Assembly: GCA_963422465.1 (NCBI GenBank)
Contig: OY730172.1
Coordinates: 4,836,001-4,900,000, forward strand
Source: Lichina pygmaea
Lineage: Eukaryota > Ascomycota > Lichinomycetes > Lichinales > Lichinaceae
DNA length: 64,000 nt
Reading direction: 5' to 3'
Below the pieces are notes generated by a model that saw nothing but the letters and a program-made list of their open reading frames with translations, was not told where the DNA came from and ran no database searches. The translations under genes and the position numbers were made by a program. This document shows, one piece after another, positions 25,101 through 37,794 of the stretch (positions within the stretch are counted from its first letter, which is position 1; each line of letters opens with the position of its first letter).

Positions 25101-26497
25101 GACAGAAACGCCTGATGAGGGAAGCGTTGTACGGCGAGAAGTGGCACCAGGAGATCAAGCAGTTTTACGAGGCCACCACCCTAAAGCTACTGAGACAGAA
25201 AACGCGTAAGATTGCTGGAGTGAAGCAAGTCGACATTACTCGGGAGTATGTGTTGCTTCAGGTTTGAGCACTACTCAACCAGATATCCAGGACTGATATT
25301 ATAGCTAGCATAGGCAATATCGTGCATACGCACTTCGCAGCCAATGTTTTGTCCCTGCCGCTCAAGACGGACGAGAATTTCCGCGGCATCTTCTCGGAAC
25401 ATGAGCTCTACATGATGCTAGCCATCGTTTACGTGTGCGTCTTTTTCGATCTGGATCTGGCAAAGTCGTGACACAACAAATCGGAAAGCTGGTCGAGGCC
25501 AATGTCAATGCAGCGAAAGCCTCGGGTTGGATTGCGGGGATCCTTCATAGCCTACAGCAGAAGTCGAATGCGCTGCAGGACTATGGGATGCATATGATCA
25601 GAAGGTTACTCGAGAGCGGCAAGGGTGTTGCACAGATTACGTGGTCGCAGGTTCTGCCAACAGCGGTGCCCATGGTGGCCAATCAAGCACAAGTTGTTAG
25701 CAACGCCATTACCGGGTCCTAATACCCTTTCCCATCTTATGCTGATCAAGCTCTAGTTCACTCAAACGATGGATTACTACCTATCCGACGCCGGAAAGGT
25801 CTATCTTCCTGAGCTCCACCGGCTAGCAAAGCTGAACACGCCCGAGGCGGGCGAGAAACTTTTGCACTACTGCATGGAGGGCATCCGCATGAACGGAACC
25901 TTTGGATTATATCGCAAGGCCACCAAGTCGCAAAGGATCGAGGACAAAGGACGTCAGGTGCCACTCAAGGCCGGGGATCGTGCTTTCGTCAGCTTCGTGA
26001 GTAGTCAATGTTTCCCAAAAGGCTATCTAGCTCGAACGACCACTTATATTCTCGAAAGGTCGGCGCCGCGAAGGATGCAGACGTGTTCCCGGAGCCGGAG
26101 ACGATCCGCCTCGACCAACCGCTGGAGTCGTACATTCACTACGGCGTCGGATCACATGCCTGCCTCGGGCGGGACGTCAGCTGCGTGGCGATCCCTGCCA
26201 TGGTCAAAACATTGTGTCGGCTGAGGAACCTGCGCCGGGCCCCCGGTCCCCAAGGTGAGCTCAAGAAGATCCCAAGACCCGGCGGTATCTACGTCTACAT
26301 GCGGGAAGATTACAGCAGTTATTTCCCGTTCCCGACCAGTAAGCAGGCCCCTTCACGACTAAACTGTCTTGTTTTTGTGTTCATATCCTCGTACATGGTA
26401 ATTAACGCTGGGGATTCATGACATTGTGAGCTGGCTGACCAGTCCAACAACTCTTCTTACAGCCATGAAAGTCCGCTACGACGGCGAGCCCGAGTAG
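22179..26497 (+). pseudogene. Psi-producing oxygenase / linoleate diol synthase (Ppo) homologue, probably inactive
   Basis: About 14 short exons from MLKRVSTSFRKK (22179) to VRYDGEPE (26497) encode an N-terminal heme peroxidase-type fatty-acid dioxygenase and a C-terminal cytochrome P450, as in PpoA. Recognised blocks are LGAANTPYARS, SLIIHDLFRTDH (distal His), SYLDLSPLYGDTQED, FPPGCGVLLIMFNRFHNYVV, EFNLVYRWYS, VRGDRFYAIDYHPKNLTNWG, NKKILQNLERY and HACLGRD (P450 heme Cys at 26161). Two problems appear. At 23880 the motif known as YRWH reads YRWY, replacing the proximal heme histidine (residue 404) with Tyr while keeping the radical Tyr401. Near 25450-25470 the region between FFD and VTQQ is shortened and the frame shifts. 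One intron (22799-22850) would have to use a GC donor. Intact family members make 8-hydroperoxy and diol oxylipins controlling sporulation. I infer loss of function; P450-only use is not excluded. Confidence 0.8.
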
Positions 26498-26658
26498 CAG
26501 ACGGGATTATATCCCAGTGCTGTCATCTAGAAACATAAGAAAAGCGAAAGTATAAGGCAGATTTTACACCGCTAGTCGCATTCCTTGCCTCATGACTCGT
26601 ACCACGCGAGCTCTCTGAGCGGCTGTGTATGACTTTCCCTTTCTTGGTCTTTTACCAT

Positions 26659-26674
26659 CAACAGGCCATTCATT
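26659..26674. repeat. Target-site duplication, left copy (LINE A)
   Basis: A 16-bp direct repeat, CAACAGGCCATTCATT, is found again without mismatch at 29191-29206. It abuts the 3' tail of the LINE copy. Confidence 0.85.
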
Positions 26675-28062
26675 GGTTATTGGTTATTGGTATTCCTACT
26701 CCATTCTAGTGCTAGTTATCTAGACTATGCTGGGTCAGCTATGAAAATTAAGCAAGGAAAACCCTAGGCCTGCTAGGGTGAAAAACCTCCTTCTGCAGTG
26801 CCTGGCCAGCACTATCCTGTCGAGATGCTGTAGAACGTGGGGGGTGGCTGGCTAGCAGCCAGCTTCCAGCTGCTCCTGAGCCCAGGAGAACTGGGGGAGG
26901 ATGCCTTGTCGGAGGATCCACGCTGTGAGGGCGGCGGCGGGCCGTGGTCAGGATGTCAAAGCCTGGTAGTCAGTGGTGGCAGCTGCTAGATACAGGCTTC
27001 GCCGTGCTCAGAGAAAGTGTGGACAGTCTAGAACCACGTGTTTGGCTGTCTCCCACAGCGCTCCGCAGCTGCACACTGGTGTGGGGAAGCCAGGCACCTG
27101 TCGCTTGCAGAGGAATGCTGCCAGTCTAATCTTGCCTGTGCAGACCTGTGTCAGAATACTGCTCTGCGCCTTCGACAGGCTGGCATGTAGCTGGAGGGCC
27201 GACTGGTACGGCATCTTGCTGGGCTTCCAGTTGTCTCCACCTCCGGGGTCTGGGTCCAGTGTCTGTGTTGTTGGTGGGGGGCCTCCATGCAGTTGGTGCC
27301 AGCACTCCCAGCACCATTGCTCTGCCAGCTGGTATGCCTGCCAAACTGACCATGGGAGGGGGGTGTTTGGCGTGGTGACAGTGGGGGGTGGGGGTGGTCC
27401 ATCAGACCACAGGGGGATGCCGAGCCTTGCTGTCAAGTCCTCCATGGTTCTTCGTGGCCACAGGGCCACAGTTGAGCTATGCCGAGGCATAGTGCAGAGT
27501 TGCTATCCCTTGCAGGGTCTCTGCCACACTTCCCCGCAGTCCTGAGGCCTTTTGCACTCTGCTGTGTACACTTACCCCTAGGTCCTGCTTCGGAGTGCTG
27601 GGTTGCCAGCCCAGAGCCCACACTCCAACTGCAGTTTGCTCCTTGAGCCTGTCATTTGCAGCCTGAGCCTGCACTCTGTACAGACCGGCATGCACTTCTG
27701 TCCTCTCAGGCCATATAGACAGTCTTGTAGTAGGCCCAGACCCTACTGCTGTCGCTGCCATTATATGCCACACCCCGCAGCTCTTGCTGTTTTGTGTTAC
27801 CTCTGTAGATCTCTTGTACAGAGGCTGACCATGCCTTGCAGGCTCTACAGACCCTGCAGGCCATGCCAGCACCTGCAGAACCACCTTTCCAGCCCACTAA
27901 CCAAGTAGGGAGAAGTCTCTGTCTGCCCACTGTCACCTGTGGGGCCCCAGTTGTATGTGGTGGCCCACTGGAGATCCAGTGCCCTGGCCCCAGTCTGTAG
28001 GTGGCCTGAAGAGAATCTGTGGCAAGACCTTAGGCAAAACCATCAAGCCAGCACTTTGACTA

Positions 28063-28662
28063 TGTTGCGGTCCGTACCGTGCCGTCCTAACCGAGTATAG
28101 GATTAAGGGCGAGATGCGGAAGGCGGGTTGGTTCTCGCAGGAGAGGAGTGTCAAGGAGCGCGAAGGGGTTTGGTGGAACGTGGTGGTGGTGACACCTGAT
28201 CAATGGCTTCGTACAAAAGGATTGTATTGAAGTAGATCTAGTTGTCTGGATCACAACATGAGTTGAAGATGATCGTTCCATAAGGGAACTATCGCCGGAC
28301 TATATAGTGCTGGCCTGTCGAGACGATCGAGATTGTCTTGACAGTCTCGACGTCGAGATGGGTGAGATTGTCTCGACGGTCCCACCATGTTATGCACCCT
28401 GCGTCGAGACTGGTGAGATTGTCTTGATGCTTCATGCACACTGCGTCGAGACTGGTGAGGCTGTCTCGATGCTTCCTGCATCCTGCATCAAGACTGGTGA
28501 GATTGTCTTGATGCTTCATGCATGCTGCGTCGAGCCGCCCGTGTGTCTCGACAGTCACGTGACCCCTTGTTGGTTGGTCACTTGACTTCCATGGTGTCCT
28601 CTTGCCTGGCCCGCAGCCTGATTGCCTATAAATGAGTGGCTCCCATCCCAGGGGTCGTAACA
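28063..28662. mobile_element. Solo LTR, 600 bp, nested in LINE copy A
   Basis: It starts TGTTGCGGTC and ends GGTCGTAACA, giving short inverted ends TGTTRCG. It is flanked on both sides by the pentamer GACTA (28058-28062 and 28663-28667), the size of duplication made by LTR-element integrases. No internal coding part remains, so this is a solo LTR left by recombination, a fossil younger than the LINE it interrupts. The family cannot be set from the LTR alone. Confidence 0.8.
28400..28534. repeat. 42-bp minisatellite inside the solo LTR
   Basis: Three full 42-bp units begin at 28400, 28442 and 28484, each opening TGCRTCRAGACTGGTGAG, and a partial fourth begins at 28526. A more diverged unit precedes them near 28350. 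The period of 14 codons gives repeating open frames on both strands that should not be mistaken for a gene. Confidence 0.9.
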
Positions 28663-29190
28663 GACTATCACACAGCCCTTAGGTACTGGAGTGGTGGAAA
28701 CTCTTTGTGCCACCTGCTCACCTTCTTTAACATGTAGTCCCTGTTTGATTAACAACACCACAGTACAGACATCACTCCCCTCCTAGAACAAGATCCTTGA
28801 TGCATCAGCTGCTGGAGACTCTGCTAGAAGGGGGGTGTGTGATAGGAACTCCTCTTGTCTACTCCAGAGGTGCCCTGTCAGGTGTCTAGACTTCACATCC
28901 ACCAGTTGCAAGGCTGGCTTCAGGCTGTAGCGTACACAGTAGACATCTGTCAGGTGGCTTTCATAACCAGTTTGGTCAAAGTCCTCTGTTCTGCTGATGT
29001 CACTTCACGGGGGTGTCCAGGGTGCCTGCGCGACACCTCTGGTGGCCTGTCGCTCCGCGGGCACCAGCAGCTCGACCGGTGACTCAATTAGCTCTCGGTG
29101 CAGTGACTACAAGCAGCTTGGGAGACTGCCTGCCATCACTGCCCCGAGGTTCCCAGCCTGCACCGCGTGGAGGTTTGAGTCGTCGCAGGC

Positions 29191-29206
29191 CAACAGGCCA
29201 TTCATT
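29191..29206. repeat. Target-site duplication, right copy (LINE A)
   Basis: Exact second copy of the 16-bp repeat at 26659-26674, marking the 5'-truncated end of LINE copy A. Confidence 0.85.
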
Positions 29207-29975
29207 CAGTATCTATTCATCGGCTTTTACTTATCTGTCATTACCTGCTACAATCTGACTTTCCGACCCCGTCGCCACGACTCAAGGACAAGCACCTCAG
29301 TTGACGATCCCCACGTATTCAGCCCGCCACCTTGCTAACCGGGTACTGCATCATCCTGTACCGACGTAAATAGAAGCCCATACTGACGGCAGCTTGGCCA
29401 CTCCCGAACCCGCCGCTGATCAGTCTCTTCGTAGCGTATGTAGATAGCTTGGACATACCAAACTAGCCAGTTGCGTTGTTTGTCGGGTCCATACCGCTTT
29501 GCGATTAGCCGTCCAGTAATGGACACCTCCAGACTTCCGTCACGACCGTGATGTAACAGTCTTCCACCAACGTACTTTCTTTCCAGACGAGTCCACTCCG
29601 CTCGGCTGATGCGGCATGTGGCTGGGCGAGGAAGCTCGCCTTGCTGAACTACTAAAGGATGGAACGGGAAGTGTGTGCGACATAGAAAGCATTGTCATTG
29701 TCAATAGGCAATGATGGAGTTCTGATGCTGAGGGGCCTGGGTTTGGTTTTCAATTGCCGAAAGGAAATATCAACGACGGTGGCATGGCAGAACCAAGGTC
29801 ATCCGTCCCTCAACTAGATGTATTTAACACGGCTACAAACCAAGCACAGGCCTATTTGCGAAAAGAATTAGAGAGGGCTTTTCCGAAGAACTTCACAAAA
29901 AAAGAAGCCCGAACAGCTCGGAAAAAGATGATCCCCTTTGCTTGCTGAGGGTCTGCTTTAAGCGACCGTTGGCTA
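29207..29975. other. Intergenic region
   Basis: No supported gene. A 64-residue frame at 29754-29948 (plus) ends in a Lys/Arg-rich helix-like stretch but matches nothing I know. The right edge is the 3' flank of the ECM4-like gene. Confidence 0.45.
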
Positions 29976-31569
29976 CTACTCCTTGTCCTTCCCCTTCATC
30001 AAGGCATGCGTCACAGCTGGGACTTCCTCGTCCAGCCCCAGAATATCTGGAATGGGTCCGAGTGGCGTGATGCTCTATGGAGTAGCCGCGACGAAAATGT
30101 GTAAGCTTAGGTGCACAAACAGTGCACTATGCGTAGGGTTACAGGGCAACAGATTTTTGACACAAGGAACAGCAGGACATTAATGGGATCACCATCGGAA
30201 TGCATAAGATGACAGGGAATTGGGGTAAAAGGAAGAGCGAGAGGAATGAAACCTACGAATCGATTGATCTGGGTATGACTTTTTGTGTAATGATGTTTGA
30301 TGTGATAGAAGTTGGTAGTGTCGTAGAAGGCCGGGTGCTCCCAATAGAGCAGTCGCAGCCATCGATGGAGATGGGGATATCCGGTCCGAATGTCCCGAAC
30401 ATTGCATTTGAAGTGCTGAACGTAGACGGGATCGAAGCGGATGATGGTCGTGAAAAGCCGGACGTCGGCCTCGGTCACTCGATCGCCGAACAGATACGGG
30501 CCGGGCCTTGACGCCAGATGCTCCTCGACGCGGTCAAGCGACTTGAAGAGTGCGGTGACAGCTTTCGTGTACGCCTCTTCGGTGCTTCGGTCCTGAGAGT
30601 GAGCTACAAGCCGTCCGAATCTTAAGATGATCCTTTTATCCGGTAGACTCACGTTGCAAACCCACTCTTACTATTTGAACCAGCATTAGCTAGTTCTTTT
30701 CCATGGGGCGAGTCCGACGAGCAGAAACTTACTATACACCGTTATTGATGTCATCGTAGACCCAGCCGTTCATGTCTTCAATCTCTTGTCGGATGACTTC
30801 AGGAAGGAGGTCGACGTTTCGGAATTCCTCGGGCAGGATATCATCGAATTCGGTGTAGAACATCCGGATGATCTCGCTGCTTTCATTGTTGACAATCCTT
30901 CCTGTCTTCTTGTCGTACAGGGTCGGGACCGTAAAGCGTCCCTTGTACTCTGGGTCGACCTTGAAGTATATGTCCCGGAGGTGACTCACGTCCTTATGTA
31001 GCGGATCCAACGTGACATTATTGCCGGGTACGTCTTCGCCAGGGGTCGCAAAGCGCCAGCCTTCACAGGTATCAGATAGACATCATGAAGAGGTACATTC
31101 CGGAGAAGATGCCACGAACCCTTCTCTCCCATGTGCCAGTGCACACATGTGTAGGGGATAATGTCCTCGAGTCCTTTGAGCTTGCGGACAATGAGCGTCC
31201 GACAGGCTGTAGTCATTTAGTGTCAGCGAGATCTAGGGAAACGGATATCATGATGATAAAACAGCGGGCAACCAACCCCAAGGACAAGCGTACGAGATGT
31301 ACAGATGATAACGATCCTTTTCCGGCTGATATCTCGAATCCGGTTTCCTTGAGATGACATCGCGGAAGACGGATTGGCCTCGTTTGAATTCGCCCGACTT
31401 ATCCTTCGAGTCCACCCAGTCGGTGATCTTGGGAGTATCACTGGCCTATTTCTTAGTGTCAGTATGTCTTGCGGTGGTACAGGTAGTGGACAGCTTGGAC
31501 CGATGACATTGCTGTCCCAAGCTGCTGCCAATCCATCTCTAGACAGGTAGAAGATTGTGTTACCGTCAT
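29976..31569 (-). CDS. ECM4: Glutathionyl-hydroquinone reductase (Ecm4/omega-class GST family)
   Basis: Seven exons on the minus strand (31569-31564, 31445-31277, 31206-31120, 31060-30733, 30670-30653, 30584-30257, 30074-29976) splice in phase to 344 residues. The catalytic motif is YACPWACRTLIV with Cys56. Other family blocks are ITDWVDSKDKSGEFKRGQS, HWHMGEKGWRFATPGEDVPG, DPLHKDVSHLRDIYFKVDPE, NNESSEIIRMFYTEFD, EAYTKAVTALFKSLDRVE, GDRVTEADVRLFTTIIRFD and the C-terminal ITPLGPIPDILGLDEE. Enzymes of this family reduce glutathionyl-hydroquinones and act in redox and xenobiotic defence, with cytosolic or organellar location. The first exon has only six coding nt (Met-Thr) and exon 5 only 18 nt. 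A GTAC tract lies 179-349 bp upstream of the start. The intron before the last exon (30075-30256) is the least certain. The gene looks intact. Confidence 0.9.
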
Positions 31570-31747
31570 GACTGAATAATCCTGCCGCACGACAAGCACT
31601 TTCAAGGAAGGCTTGAAGACAATGCGCTTCAATCTCGGTGATCAGTACGGAGCTATTTCCGTTCGAAATGGGAAGTCAGAGGTCGGTCGGAAGCAATGAC
31701 AGGAACTTCACTGCCAATTTCTCTCACCACATCCCCTATTGCAGTAT

Positions 31748-31918
31748 TATACGGAAGTACGGAAGTACAGTAACAGTGCTTTCACTCGCTTGTGAACGTG
31801 GCTTACGGCTCCTGTAATAGGTAAGTTGGTACGGAGTATTGGTGTTGGATTTCATTCACCGTTTTAGTACTTCCGTACTAGGATCTAGACTATACTCGTA
31901 CGTTACGTACGAGTACTG
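31748..31918. repeat. GTAC/TACGTA-rich tract upstream of the ECM4-like gene
   Basis: One patch has TATACGGAAGTACGGAAGTA and another has AGTACTTCCGTACTAGG and CTCGTACGTTACGTACGAG, a perfect inverted repeat around the centre. Confidence 0.75.
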
Positions 31919-31988
31919 GGTCAACTATAAACAATAGGTACGGTAAGGAAACCCCTAGGCCTACTAGGGTGCCTAACCTCCCTTACCG
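31917..31988 (-). mobile_element. LINE 3'-UTR relic (same family as copies A and B)
   Basis: CTGGGTCAACTATA followed by AAACCCCTAGGCCTACTAGG corresponds to CTGGGTCAGCTATG..AAACCCTAGGCCTGCTAGG in copy A and to the reverse complement of copy B's 3' end. Only about 70 bp remain, without a visible tail. TACGGTAAGG and CCTTACCGTA form an inverted repeat around its core. Confidence 0.6.
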
Positions 31989-32260
31989 TATCCTTAGACA
32001 ATGCTTCCTTGAATTTCTGCTCATACGTATGTAATCCAGCTTAGCAGAGATCGTCTCACACAGCGGACGGGGACTGTCCCTCTTATGATTCTGCTTAGTT
32101 CTGTGGAAATCCTCCCATCACTACAAGAACCATAAATCATTCTCGACCTCCCAGTGCAAGCTTGGACCACTTCTGCCACTCCCTTGGGCTGAAGGGACTG
32201 ATACAGGCGCCGCCTACGAGCACTAAACGTGGTGACTTCGACCAGGTCGTTTCTGTGACA

Positions 32261-32312
32261 TGTACGTATGTACATACGTACAGAGTACTCGTTCTACGCA
32301 TACGAGTAGTAG
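32261..32312. repeat. GTAC/TACGTA-rich patch
   Basis: TGTACGTATGTACATACGTA followed by GAGTACTCG, the same word set as the other tracts. Confidence 0.7.
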
Positions 32313-32779
32313 AGCTGAGCAACAGCAGCGCCAATGTGTACTCTGGATCCCTCGCTTGATCTTGAATGGGAAGAGAGATCAAGGATCAAGCTGCCACTAC
32401 TTGATACCTCATCCGCTTCCTGCATATATCTACTGTGCTTTCGTATCATGCGACAACTGACAATATCATCAAAGCAAAGTTCATCGTGAAGACGCTTGTT
32501 GCAGGCGTGACTTCTAGAGCATCTACCAAAGCTTGTCCTTGGAAGAGCAGCTGCGTTGTGCTTTGTAGGTTGCCTCAGCACTTGTTTAGCCAGACAAGTC
32601 GGTCTCCCGGCCTCCGGTTGTATGGTGTACTCCGGCAATATGCCCAGTTGTTTCGACAACTTTTACTCCTTGGAGAAGTAGACGCTGCCCTTTTTGAACT
32701 GGAGGGCAGAATGCAACAGCCACCCTGCATTCCCGATGACTCGCATATTTCTCCATATCCCAGACTTACCGCCACACCA

Positions 32780-33255
32780 GTCCCTTCAATGGTGATTCTC
32801 TGTTGCCGAAGTGGTTGACCCTGCAACGGATCACACAAGACCTGGAGGATGATCACCCAGTTCTGTGGCATTGGGACTTTGCATCCAGCAATGTCATGGT
32901 TAAGTGAACAATGATTGGAGATTGGCAAATCACGGGTGTCCTTGCTCGGAACGAAACACTGTCAGTCCCGGCAGTGTTGTTCAGGAAGCTATTGTCGTGG
33001 CTATTGGACCTCCGAATATTGTCTGGCTGGACAGGCGATTTCGACATCATAACTCCCTCTCACCGGAGCTGAGGATGCCATCAAGAGGCACTTTGACGTG
33101 ATAATCAACGCCACCTTACGCGGCTGGAGTGCTGGCGCGAATAGTCAGGGACCATTGGTAAAACGACTGATGGGATTCGTCATGGAGGGCTTCAACTACA
33201 TTTAGGAATGGGCCAGGCGCATGAAGATTGTCGAGGATTAGCGGGTCTGGGTTGA
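32780..33255 (+). pseudogene. Relic of an aminoglycoside phosphotransferase-like (APH/choline kinase fold) gene
   Basis: From 32800 the plus strand reads LLPKWLTLQRITQDLEDDHP, then VLWHWDFASSNVMV. The second stretch is the HxDxxxxN catalytic loop of the APH family. It is followed after a stop by GDWQITGVLARNETLSVPAV, the region that normally holds the metal-binding Asp (VLDWDE in relatives I recall), here lost. Further pieces, GWTGDFDI, then INATLRGW in another frame, and KRLMGFVMEGFNYI, continue the family order with stops between them. Fungal genomes carry many such kinase-like genes of unknown substrate. This copy is plainly dead. Confidence 0.7.
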
Positions 33256-34090
33256 GAGTCATGATAATACTATACCGTACCGTAGGAGACTGTGCCGCAG
33301 TATTATCCCCCAAGTGCTAAAATAATATCACCCGGGAGCATTGAAAGCAAGCTAGGTCAACGTCAGCTTGGCCTTTACAAGTGTACGCAACAAGCTGCTG
33401 ATCTAAATCAGCAGAAGGCTGAAACAAGAACTAGAAGTAGAGCTACAGATGAAAAGAAGTAGAACATTGTCTGTGGACAAGAATAATGAGGGAAGAGACG
33501 TTGGAAACGAGATTGGGAGTCGTAACAAGATCCACGTGGAAGAAGACCAAGCACATAATGCTGGACTGTCCTGACTGAGATGTAGTAGTATGAAAAATGT
33601 AGCTTTCCACAGCTCAAGATAAAAATCACTGGTACATGTCCGATACAAAGAGAAGTTCACTGCTCAGATCTATCCAGATTCTGTCAAGGATACGATGATA
33701 AAGAAGTGTATAGACATGGGTTTTCACCACATCTAACAGTGGTTGTCCTCAGGTCCTCGCTCACCCGCAGAACTCCTTGCTGCTATACAGCTCTGTAGAA
33801 GACAGCGTGAGCAAGTCAACATTCTTGAAAGCCACGTCTACATCTAGTAGTACAGAGTGTTCAGTGCTTCTTTCCAGAGAAGGTGCATGGTATTGTATCT
33901 TATATAAGCCGGAATAACGCTGAAAACTCCAGCCTTAGTCCTAGTCCTCATGCCAGACCCCTTGAAAGACAACGGTACCTGGTAAATGACTATACCTAGC
34001 CTTCTGACACGTATGTAAACTGGGCTGAACAACACCGAGTCCAACCTTTGCGCCTGCATCGTATGGAAATGCAGGAGTACATCGAAAAAA
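33256..34090. other. Intergenic region
   Basis: About 0.8 kb with no gene I can support. The reading frames here are short and broken. It includes the 3' flank of MCM6. Confidence 0.45.
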
Positions 34091-37200
<3,110 letters not shown>

Positions 37201-37781
37201 GCTGACAGTCTCACTGAGATGATGTTGAAGAGATAAAGAGGGGGGGCGGCGTTTCGCGCCGATGAGACGCCTGGTCGCGTAAAGTGGGTTCCCTCGCGAG
37301 TAGGTCCTCCAACGCGTTACGGTACACCTATCACGTGATGTGAGTGACTACCGGTACGGTAATCAGCTGGTAAAGAATGTACCCGAATCTACTTCCGTAC
37401 TGTACGGAGTACGGAGTACCGGTACTCCGTACGTATTTCCCATACAGAGCCCGAGATTGATCTATCTACTTCCGTACTCCGTAAGCTCCTACCGGTACGG
37501 AAGTACTACGTACGTAAAGGACCAAAAGTCTGCAGTCTAGCCATACGCCCCATAGACACTTGAGCGTGGCGCACAGCGGGAGGCTGCTTCTGCCACACCC
37601 CTCCAGATTCTCGGGCGACCCCCTGTCGAGTCCGCAGTTGACAAGAATCCAAACACACTTGACCACCATCACCTCTCAATCATCCCACTCAACTAAAGAC
37701 TCCCTCATGAGCTCAACAAAGATTCTTGTACAAGTTGTAAAAGATTTTAGGCAAGAGAGTTACTATACGGTACCGTATCGT
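37201..37781. other. MCM6 promoter region
   Basis: A 580-bp spacer between the MCM6 start and LINE copy B. Its main feature is the dense GTAC tract at 37348-37517; a further patch (ACGGTACCGTATCGTACGG) lies at 37767-37786, right at the LINE insertion site. Confidence 0.55.
37348..37517. repeat. GTAC/TACGTA-rich tract upstream of MCM6
   Basis: Dense TACTTCCGTAC, TACGGAGTACGGAGTACC, GGTACTCCGTACGTA and GGTACGGAAGTACTACGTA words, several of them inverted copies of one another. It begins 148 bp upstream of the MCM6 ATG. Confidence 0.85.
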
Positions 37782-37794
37782 ACGGTAATGTCCT
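37782..37794. repeat. Target-site duplication, left copy (LINE B)
   Basis: ACGGTAATGTCCT, repeated exactly at 38683-38695 on the far side of the LINE. Confidence 0.9.

Larger units (their letters stand above)
26675..29190 (-). mobile_element. LINE copy A (Tad-like), 5'-truncated, with a nested solo LTR
   Basis: The minus-strand frame 27490-27008 has the C-terminal cysteine-rich module of fungal Tad-type ORF2 proteins: AQSSILTQVCTGKIRLAAFL, then RQVPGFPTPVCSCGALWETA and KHVVLDCPHF. Upstream reading is fragmentary. The 3' end lies at the left edge with a simple tail of ATTGGTT-type units (CCAATAA on the element strand). Exact 16-bp duplications flank the block, so the ~2.5 kb were laid down as one insertion into which a 600-bp LTR later inserted (28063-28662). 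Compared with LINE copy B (37795-38682), many CG dinucleotides read TG or CA here, for example VPGF..TPV with CCTGG for CCCGG. Dead copy. Confidence 0.8.
31570..32779. other. Intergenic region with GTAC tracts and a LINE 3' relic
   Basis: No intact gene. It contains the promoter side of the ECM4-like gene, GTAC tracts at 31748-31918 and 32261-32312, and a short LINE 3'-UTR relic at 31917-31988. The stretch 32435-32780 may be the damaged 5' part of the phosphotransferase relic that follows, but I could not align it. Confidence 0.5.

Noticed and set aside
28400-28534. CRISPR-like regular repeat
   Set aside because: Units are head-to-tail without unique spacers, and the genome is fungal.
28289-28558. 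Repeating 14-residue protein pattern on the minus strand
   Set aside because: It comes from the 42-bp minisatellite in the solo LTR, not from a gene.
28763-29190. Polypurine-like run suggesting a second LTR next to the solo LTR
   Set aside because: GGAGGGGAGTGATGT looks like a polypurine tract on the minus strand, but no paired LTR or duplication was found, and the block lies within the LINE's own target-site duplications.
33403-33660. Hydrophobic 85-codon minus-strand frame
   Set aside because: No family match; the plus strand here looks like decayed sequence of unknown origin.
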